Shown here one piece after another: positions 56,900 through 64,000 of a stretch of 64,000 nucleotides of DNA. The notes under the pieces are model-generated. The model made no database searches. It saw nothing but the letters and a program-made list of their open reading frames with translations, and was not told the origin of the DNA. The position numbers and the translations under genes were made by a program. The DNA comes from Plectosphaerella cucumerina (taxonomy: Eukaryota > Ascomycota > Sordariomycetes > Glomerellales > Plectosphaerellaceae), in the NCBI GenBank assembly GCA_020746995.1, contig JAGPXD010000004.1:1116001-1180000 (forward strand). Reading direction: 5' to 3'. Within the stretch, counting starts at the first letter, position 1; every line of letters begins with the position of its first letter.

Positions 56900-58720
56900 T
56901 TAAACGAGTGTAAGTACCACAGTATCGTGACCAAACCACATCTCCAGCATCCGACCCTCCTTGAACCGAGTCCAACCCGCTTCCCGCTCCTCGTCGTCAG
57001 ATGCGGAGCAAATCTCAACCTTGACTCCTCCGTGAAAGTCCTGACCACTCTCAAGGGTGATCATCACGGGACGGAAGCGGATATCCTCCAGTTTTGCGCA
57101 TCTCTCCGCGGGGTCCACGCCCACGCGGCAGCTGCCCAGAGCTCGCTGACCTCCGTTCTTGTAGTCGATGATCAAGCCCAAGCAGAGTCCCTCGCCGTTG
57201 AGATAGATCCAGATATAGCGGACGGAGGCCAGCAAGGCTGAGGAGTAGCACGGGCCCCGAATCGCAGAGGACCGGGGGCTCTGCGGAGGAACCGGCGAAA
57301 AGTCCTCGCATTGGGTGTCTTTCGGGAAGATGCGGCTGAAGGTAGCGTAGTTGCCCATGGTGGTGTGAACCAACGTCGAATCGCGCGAGGTATGGTAAGC
57401 GAATGTGGGGGATTCAGAATTCCATGGGCCGATGGTAAAGTCACCGAGGAGTGATGTGCGAAACTGAGTGTTTGGTGTTAGTCTGTTTCGAAATGCGTCC
57501 TCGGCAACATCGACTTACACAATAGGCAGACCACTTTTGACCACCCCGGTATCTATCCACCTGTGTTCTGATCCCAAAGGCCTTGAGCTCGTCTCTCGGT
57601 GGGAGCGGTACGTATACCCAAGCCGCCTTACACTGACTGCTCTTTGCGAGGTGCTGCCAAGTCGTGTCGGCGGTAGGCATCAGCTTCGTGTGTGCATGAA
57701 CCCGGCAAACGCGACACTCCGAAATGAAAAAGGTAAAACCAAAACAAGAACGGAGGTTGACAGCTGCGGCGGTTCTGCGGAGAGGTCGTGGAAGCTCCGC
57801 GCAATTGTCAAGGGGGGGCGGGTTTGGTGTATTCCAGATGAGTGGTGCTGCCCCGGCGTCTGGTAGTGTAAAACGGCAATGTCCGTTGTTGAAGTTGAGC
57901 TGGGTACCGGAAAGGTCCATGATGAAGACCTCGTGGCCAACGCGGCGACCCTGCGACTGTACCTCTGATCTGGTGATGGCCCTAATGCCCATGGAGTCGA
58001 TGGTAACAAGTGCTGATGACTCAAGATGTACCTGTGACAACAGTGGCACTTCTCCACGTCGCCAGTTATGAACGAGCGAGATGGGCGCCATCATTGCCGA
58101 CTCGGCAGCCTTTGTACTTGTCTCTATGGCTTTAATGAGGGCCAAGACGGCAGAGTACTGCCAGAGTGGACTCGTATCCAGATTCGCGGCGATCATGCCT
58201 TGGATCTCAGGGGGAAGGCTCGCCAGTCGTTCGAGCTGCATCTTGGCCGCCATTTCCATGACCAACGGGACATTGTGGTCCGGGGCCAGCATGAATGCTG
58301 ATGGACACTCTCTCCATGGCAACCTGGCGACCGCTGCCCTATGTAGCCTGGAGAGCCTCCGGGTGACTGGCGTGTTCGCAGCGTACAGCTGCCAGCAGTC
58401 GAGGTGGACCGTTGCGGTTTCGCTTTGCCATTCGCAAATCGAACAGGACACAAGATAACATAGGAACTTCCCGCCCGCGTACCTCACCAGATCGGTTTTG
58501 GGGTAAGTGAAGACGTCAATGATGGAGAATCGGCGCCTGGGCCCCCCTTGCGATACTGTTCATGTCAGAAGGGAATGGTTGGGAACGGGTTGGGCCCGAA
58601 CCCGTATCAATGGAGACGCTCACCAGACAAGGCAAGGATGCGTTGACCCCCTGAGAAGGGAGACCCGCAAGCGCCGCAGCACGGTTGTATCTTGATGTGT
58701 CCCATGGTAATTAAAGACAT
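56900..58720 (-). CDS. F-box-like protein with N-terminal CxxC segment
   Basis: Proposed exons are 58624-58720, 57519-58555 and 56900-57463, giving 565 residues; introns of 68 and 55 nt have GTGAGC/CAG and GTAAGT/CTAAC/CAG signals. Exon 1 encodes CCGACGSPFSGGQR, and exon 2 begins with more cysteines (CYLVSCSICEW), so a zinc-stabilised N-terminus is possible. An F-box-like stretch is at about 138-170 (LERLASLPPEIQGMIAANLD, then SPLWQYSAVLAL). It is followed by a large domain with no recognised repeats. Fungal genomes carry many such lineage-specific F-box proteins, which usually link a substrate to an SCF ubiquitin ligase. The C-terminal exon has RYIWIYLNGEGLCLGLIIDY and an acidic-basic tail. 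The start could instead be the Met at 58705, five residues in. Confidence 0.72.
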
Positions 58721-59794
58721 TGTGGAATGCGTTGGATGTGGTTCTCGTGGAGATTCTGAGGGGATTTGTGTACTTGGAGGCCGATGGTTGTCATCATCCG
58801 AGGCACCGTGATGCCAGTCAACTAACTCCGTATGACGCAGAAGAAGTATAGCAGGAGAGAAGATGCCAGGATTATGGAAAGAAAGGAATATGGTTGTGGA
58901 AGCAGCACCCTGATACTTATAGTATGACTTGGTAGCCCGGCACCAGGTATCTAGGCTTCCATCTCGACAAGCTGAAGGCCTGCCGAGGTGCAAGCATGCA
59001 AGGGCTGCAGTGGCGAGCCATCGCAGGATCGGCCAGAGAGCCAATCAAGATATCAAACTCGCATCGTAAGCGTAAAAAGCCATCTCCAGGTGGTTACCGT
59101 AGTTGAATGTGGCGGAATCCTTCGAAGGCGTATCAGTATGAGAGATGGTTGAGGTGGTTATGTGCTGGGCGTCACCATGAATGGAAGTTGAACATGAGGG
59201 CGGGGGTTCAAATTACGACCTGACCCTTGTCAAAGCGGTGACCCCTCACGGCACACTACGGCCACCCCTCCCCTCATGCACTGGGGAAAACCTGCCGCCG
59301 CCGTCGCCGCTATCCGCCGCTGCCGGGTCCCTTCCCACGTCGTCTGACAAGTCCCCTTGCCTCCGGTACCTGCCTCAGCCCTTCGTCCACTCTGTGCAAG
59401 GCGTGTGGCCTCTCTTTTTTAGACACCTCATCCCCCTCCTTCCAGACATTCTAGACTTCTACCTCCCGTTCCTGTCACAATCAGTACAACCCTCTCCTTC
59501 CCTCTTCCAAGGCCAAGGCCCAGGCCCTCCCTCTCCTAGACATGGTTCTGGCCTCAGCTCTCCCCGCTCCGCATCGATTCCCATAGATTTCCCCCCCTCC
59601 GCTCTCCGGGTCCGCGGTCAAGTCCGAGAACTCCGAAGATCCCGCGCCGTAAACGGACTCCAGTCGTACACCTTTACTAATTCCGCACTCCCCATAACCC
59701 CTACATTCTTACCTTCTTGACGTTGCATTTCTCCAGACAGAACATCCCCCATTGCATCTTTCCCAACCCCCCCGGCATTGGGTCGACGACCGCC
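58721..59794. other. Divergent intergenic region
   Basis: Upstream of both the F-box-like gene (minus) and the Vps62-like gene (plus). The right half is C/T-rich leader sequence. No gene is supported. Confidence 0.5.
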
Positions 59795-61432
59795 ATGTAT
59801 CACCTACGCCGCTTCACCATTGTGCTCGCCTTCTTCTTCTCGCTCTCCTTCATCGCCTGGTTCGTGCCCAGCTACCTCAATCCGTCGCCGCCGGACAAGC
59901 AGAAGCAGATCCAGGACAAGAGATGGGTCAGCAGTAGCCCGTACTGGCTCGACAGGCAGGCGTGCCGGTGGCTGAGCCTCTGCGGCGTTCATCATCTCAG
60001 CTGGGACCCCGCCGCGCTGCTGCCGTGGAACAACAATAGCACCGACGACGACCGGGACGAGCTTCGCTTCGACGGGCCTGAGCGGCTCGAGCTGCGGTCA
60101 CTCGACGGGTGGCAGGACCTGGACCTTGGCGCAAAGAAGAGGTCGCCGAGAGACGACAAGGCCGAGAGGAGGACGATTCGCCGCGACATCCCCGACTACG
60201 TCCTCCAGTATGCGCCGCTCGTCCACCTCTTCTCGGGAGAGAACTTCTGGCCCTCTGACATTGCCGAGCACGTCAAGCATATGACGCCGTACCTGGAAGA
60301 GGAGGCGCTGAACAGGTCGACAATGCTCCACGACCTGTACAAGCTCAACGACGAGGAGGGCCGGGTGTATCTCACCAGCGACGACGACGTCGAGTCGCGG
60401 CCCGAGTGGCTCCATAGCCACACGGGAATCCCCAAGGGTTGGAAGGACGACGGCACCGGCGAAGGAGACAGCCAGGGTTCCGACCCTGCTGGTGACTCCG
60501 ACTACCTCGACGGCACGACCTGGTGGGATGCATCCCGCCGCCACCCCATCAACCACTACACGGATCCGCGCCGCCAGAACGGGCTCAACCAGCACGATAA
60601 GGCTCGCCCGATCTACCGCCGAGACCAGCACCCCATCGCCCCAGTCCCCAAGGACGATGCCGAAAGCAAGCCCGACGGCAAGCCCGATGAGGAGGGCCAC
60701 TCCAAGTCCCCGGCCGTGCTCATCCTTGTCGACAAGGGCAATGGCATTGTCGACGCCTTCTGGTTCTTCTTCTACTCGTACAACCTCGGACAGACCGTCT
60801 TCAACATCCGCTTCGGCAACCACGTCGGCGACTGGGAGCACTGCATGATGCGCTTCGAGCACGGCATCCCCCGCGGCATCTTCTTCTCCGAGCACGAGGG
60901 CGGCCAGGCATACACGTACCACGCCGTCGAGAAGCGCGGCGGCCGTCCCGTCATCTACTCGGCCGTCGGCAGCCATGCCATGTACGCCCAGCCTGGACCG
61001 CACCCGTACGTGCTCCCCTTCAAGATCCTCAAGGACGTGACGGACCGCGGGCCGCTCTGGGATCCGGCCAAGAACGCCTACTCGTACTGGTACGACTACA
61101 TGCGCGACGTCGAGGACGGACTCGACCTCGATGCCGACGGCGACGACCACATTGAGGCCCTAGAGACGCACCGCCGCGCCGACAAGACCACCCTCACGCC
61201 CACGACGGCCAACCCAGATGCGCCCACGGGGTGGTTCCACTACGCCGGGCCCTGGGGCGACCAGGTCTACTCCCTCGCCGACCTGAGGCAGTGGCGGCTG
61301 TTCGCCCAGTACCACTACGTGACTGGACCGCTGGGGCCAAAGTTCAAGTCTCTCGGCCGCGCAAAGATGTGCGTCAAGCCGCGCTGCAACATCCTCAACA
61401 GCCTCAAGCCGGGGCAGACGTGGTACAGCTAG
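59795..61432 (+). CDS. vps62: Vps62-like protein (Vps62/Tda6 family)
   Basis: Single exon, 545 residues. A membrane segment sits at the N-terminus (MYHLRRFTIVLAFFFSLSFI, then AWFVPSYL), acting as signal anchor for a large lumenal or outer domain. The family core is clear: DYVLQYAPLVHLFSGENFWP near 135, then FNIRFGNHVGDWEHCMMRFE, GIFFSEHEGGQAYTY and PVIYSAVGSHAMYAQPG, with conserved His/Asp/Glu residues. Between them lies a variable, acidic, Lys/Asp-rich insert. Yeast Vps62 was found in vacuolar sorting screens; its biochemical role is not settled. The ATG at 59795 is chosen because the membrane segment follows at once. The in-frame ATG at 59717 would add 26 residues of UTR-like sequence. Confidence 0.9.
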   Translation: MYHLRRFTIVLAFFFSLSFIAWFVPSYLNPSPPDKQKQIQDKRWVSSSPYWLDRQACRWLSLCGVHHLSWDPAALLPWNNNSTDDDRDELRFDGPERLELRSLDGWQDLDLGAKKRSPRDDKAERRTIRRDIPDYVLQYAPLVHLFSGENFWPSDIAEHVKHMTPYLEEEALNRSTMLHDLYKLNDEEGRVYLTSDDDVESRPEWLHSHTGIPKGWKDDGTGEGDSQGSDPAGDSDYLDGTTWWDASRRHPINHYTDPRRQNGLNQHDKARPIYRRDQHPIAPVPKDDAESKPDGKPDEEGHSKSPAVLILVDKGNGIVDAFWFFFYSYNLGQTVFNIRFGNHVGDWEHCMMRFEHGIPRGIFFSEHEGGQAYTYHAVEKRGGRPVIYSAVGSHAMYAQPGPHPYVLPFKILKDVTDRGPLWDPAKNAYSYWYDYMRDVEDGLDLDADGDDHIEALETHRRADKTTLTPTTANPDAPTGWFHYAGPWGDQVYSLADLRQWRLFAQYHYVTGPLGPKFKSLGRAKMCVKPRCNILNSLKPGQTWYS

Positions 61433-62569
61433 CGGGAGGCGCTCGAAGAAACAGAAGAAGAGGATGAAGACTTACGCTCGTTATGATTTTTTATATGCCG
61501 ACAGCGCTACGCAGCACTCTTTACGGCGCTTGGGAAATTGGCGCATTGGGAACACCCCCCGAAGGCGGGAATGGGATATTCGTGATAGATTCCGGCTCCT
61601 CGTGGCCGGGGCGCTGATACCCCCTTATCTTTTTTGATACCACAACGTAGACCAATAGACTTGCTTGGACATTGAATGCTTGACTGGTGGTTTGCAGTGA
61701 CTGCTTCTGGAGCTGGAGGAGCGCATTCGGGCGTCAATCGGCTGCCAAGGCAGCGCTTCCTCAAGCCGAGGGGCCGACCGGCCGGTCCCATCGACAGGTG
61801 ATGATGAACCCGACCCGGGAGAGACGCACGCGCGGCGAGCGGCCGCTCTGAGCTAGCGCTGGGCCCTGAAGCGCTGGTGAGGTGAGTTTGGTGAAGAGTC
61901 TGCTCCGTGCTGACGGCGGTGCACTGACGGATAGGTACGTACCCTGGCGGCCTTGCCGCAATAAAGACCAGGACGCCCGGGCCACCAGAGTGCCGAGGGC
62001 GAAGTGGTGGAGGAAACATCGGGTGATGACCCGTCGCCGGGCCAATGACACGCAGCTGATGTCATTTCTGGGCCGTAGCTCCCGCGACTGCCGATCGCGC
62101 CGCAACCCTCCGTGCATCATCGAGGAAGAGTGTGCAGGCACCTGTTGGACCACGGCCGCCCGGCGGCCCAGGTGCGGTGGGCGGCTAGTTTTGCTTGTTA
62201 GAAGCGGTTCTCTTTCGCCGCGGCGGTTTCTTAGCTGACGCCGCCGGTCTGGGCTTTAGGTAGGCGGGGGCAACAGTTGGGATGGGATGGAAGGAGAAGA
62301 TCGAGTGACGTCCGCGGTTCCTCGGTGGTTCCATTCGCTGCTTCCCTCCCTCGCCTCCCCCCGACTCAGAGACACAGCCCACCCACCCGCCTGACGTATT
62401 AAACCCGGCTGCTGCACATCCCTCCCTGACAACGGGGTCTCGTCACTTGCAGCTCTCTGAATACTATCCAAAGCTCAAAGCTCCAAAACTACCAAAAGCT
62501 CTCTTCCCCTGACCCTCGTGTCTATACACCTCCAATACAAACAAACATCAATACCCACCTACACTCAAC
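61433..62569. other. Intergenic between vps62 and nce102
   Basis: No gene is supported. A GTATTAAA element at about 62396 may act as a TATA-like box for the next gene, and the final 80 nt are an A/C-rich leader. Confidence 0.5.
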
Positions 62570-63076
62570 ATGCTCGAGGGAATCCTGCGCACCGGCCTGC
62601 GGGCCTCCCAGTTCCTCTGGACGTTGCTCATCACCGCGCTCATCGGCAACGTCATCGCCCTCAACATCAACGGCCACATGGCCGGCATCAACTTTGCCAT
62701 GTTCGTCGCCGTCCTCTCCTGGCTGGCCATGTTCTACGGTCTCGCCGCATCAATCATCAGCTCCATCGCCATTCCCATCGTCATGCTGGCGCTCGACGGC
62801 CTGGCGACGCTCTTCACCTTCATCTCGGCCGTCGTGCTGTCGGCGCGCCTCGGTGTCGTCAACTGCGGCAACGCTGAGCGACGCGGACTCGGCTGGATCG
62901 CCTACGGCGCTGCCGACACCGAGAAGAGGTGTCGCGAGATCCAGGCGTCGACCGTTTTCATGTGGTTCCTGTTCATCAGCTTCGCTGCCACTCTCGTCCT
63001 GACGTTCCTCGACTTCCGTCGCAGCGGCAGCTCGATGCGCTCGTCCAGGCCTAACATGGCCCAGGTCGGCGTTTAA
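62570..63076 (+). CDS. nce102: Nce102-like MARVEL-domain membrane protein
   Basis: Single exon, 168 residues, almost the length of yeast Nce102. Four membrane spans are seen at about 17-34, 39-63, 66-94 and 128-148, in the MARVEL layout with short termini. The loop between spans 3 and 4 holds a cysteine and basic residues (LGVVNCGNAERRGLGW). The cytoplasmic tail is Ser/Arg-rich. Nce102 organises eisosome/MCC plasma-membrane domains and senses sphingolipids in yeast; in filamentous fungi homologues mark similar cortical patches. The function here is inferred by family. Confidence 0.85.
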   Translation: MLEGILRTGLRASQFLWTLLITALIGNVIALNINGHMAGINFAMFVAVLSWLAMFYGLAASIISSIAIPIVMLALDGLATLFTFISAVVLSARLGVVNCGNAERRGLGWIAYGAADTEKRCREIQASTVFMWFLFISFAATLVLTFLDFRRSGSSMRSSRPNMAQVGV

Positions 63077-63534
63077 GCTGTCAACGTCGAATACGCCACA
63101 CAACGTTTTCCTTCTCTTCCCCCTCTCTGTATAGGAACGGTCGGTCGGCAACGGGGCCCGCTGGATGGCAGGGCCGGAACCGGCGTTTTATGGAAGGATG
63201 GACTGCTTGTTTTTTTTGGGAATTTTACGATTATGAAATGATGCGATTACGCGCGAGGGTCACTTAATGCCGGGGGCATGGCGAGCCGGATGCGGTCTTG
63301 TTGCATGGAACCCTACTTGTAGATTCGAGTCACTTCCTCCTGTATAATCACCGCCTCGAAGGCGAGAATCACGAGTTTTGTTCTTGGTGTCTGTCTTGAT
63401 AAATGTAATGCATTGCAACGCAAGCCATTCCTTTTGTATATGGCACCCAAACGCCGTACGCCTTTTGCAGGACCTTGACCTCGGCTTCAACAACCGACGG
63501 CCATGTCAAATGATGAAATGTTCTCTTGCTTCCT
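63077..63534. other. Convergent intergenic region
   Basis: Contains the 3' UTRs of nce102 and mim1. No gene is supported. A T8 run lies near 63210. Confidence 0.5.
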
Positions 63535-63912
63535 CTACAGCGTCGCCGCCGCCTCTGCGGCACCGACGACCTTGAACTTTGTCTTGTTGGTCCACTTGAT
63601 CTCGACATTGTGCATCCATTCCATGTATCGGCCCCAGCCTGTGAGAGAAGAGTCAGCATGTTGTTCCCTGGTATCTCTGGTCGTCCGGCACTCACTCCAG
63701 TAGGCAAACTTGCGGCCAAAGTACTTTCCGGCAAAGGGCACAAGGATCATGGTGAGGAGGAGCTGCATCTGCTCGAGGCTCCGCTCCCACTCTGCCTGAG
63801 CATCCGAGTCGGCTTCTGAATCGAGAACGCTGCTGGAGATGGAGGGGAGGGAGTCGAGCTCGTCGCTGTCCGAGGCGGACGCATCGTGATCGAGGATGTA
63901 GGAGTCGGCCAT
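63535..63912 (-). CDS. mim1: Mim1/Tom13-like mitochondrial outer-membrane insertase subunit
   Basis: Exons are 63696-63912 and 63535-63638, giving 106 residues; the 57-nt intron has GTGAGT and CAG ends. The N-terminal half is acidic and Ser-rich (DHDASASDSDELDSLPS). One membrane segment follows (EQMQLLLTMILVPFAGKYFG), with the family's Gly spacing. The intron falls inside the conserved RKFAYWSWGRYMEWM block, restored only by splicing. Mim1 helps insert alpha-helical outer-membrane proteins into mitochondria. Small size, acidic start and the YWxWGR motif all fit. Confidence 0.85.
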   Translation of the reverse strand: MADSYILDHDASASDSDELDSLPSISSSVLDSEADSDAQAEWERSLEQMQLLLTMILVPFAGKYFGRKFAYWSECRTTRDTREQHADSSLTGWGRYMEWMHNVEIKWTNKTKFKVVGAAEAAATL

Positions 63913-64000
63913 GGCGAAGAGGGGGACAGGCGTTGAGGATGGTTGGGAGGATGGTCGGAGGCGGGAGACAGATCAGGGCCGTGTCATGGAGATAATGGTG

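Noticed and set aside
59195..59230. GGGGGTTCAAATTACGACC as a tRNA T-arm
   Set aside because: No matching A box, acceptor stem or anticodon arm around it.
60098..61150. 350-residue minus-strand open frame opposite vps62
   Set aside because: Antisense shadow; Val/Glu/Asp-rich with no domain.

Overview
The window looks like nuclear DNA of a filamentous ascomycete, most likely a Sordariomycete. The genes carry short spliceosomal introns (mostly 45-70 nt, GTRNGT donors, CTAAC-type branch points, YAG acceptors). Coding GC is high with strong C/G third-position bias. The gene set (class III chitin synthase, ApsA/Num1, Opy2, Nce102, Mim1) is typical of Pezizomycotina. I cannot name the species. I see no rRNA, tRNA, CRISPR array or intact transposon.

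Layout. 1-8 kb: an Opy2-type HOG-pathway membrane anchor (minus) and a long gene-free stretch. 8-15 kb: class III chitin synthase, Ubc12 (NEDD8 E2) and mitochondrial ketol-acid reductoisomerase, all plus; the reductoisomerase promoter has two perfect TGACTCA sites and a CCGGNNCCGG Leu3-type site. 16-21.4 kb (minus): a five-exon, 1650-residue fusion of a PrnB/indoleamine-dioxygenase-like haem domain, a P450-reductase-type FAD/NADPH module without FMN domain, a cytochrome b5 domain and a long unknown tail. 23.5-24.6 kb: a secreted Thr-rich protein. 24.6-31.2 kb: no credible gene except the probable 5' leader of ApsA/Num1. 31-40 kb: ApsA/Num1, an OTU deubiquitinase, a thiol-methyltransferase-like protein (minus, with a large hairpin inside its first intron) and a serine racemase/hydroxyaspartate dehydratase-like enzyme. 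40-42 kb (minus): an amidohydrolase-3 enzyme. 43-48 kb: a small basic repeat protein, a decayed coding remnant and a Pro/Gln-repeat protein with an in-frame, stop-free first intron. 49.8-64 kb: ALA dehydratase (hemB), a 973-residue conserved-looking unknown with a Cys/His cluster, an F-box-like protein (minus), a Vps62-like protein, an Nce102-like MARVEL protein and Mim1/Tom13 (minus).

Most genes are unrelated housekeeping loci, not a biosynthetic cluster. The best candidate for undescribed biology is the haem dioxygenase-like/flavin/b5 fusion, which reads as a self-sufficient redox enzyme. Next are the intronic foldback at 37718-37821 and the possible retained-intron switch at 47945-48007. 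All gene models were built by hand from splice signals and reading frame, without transcript data.
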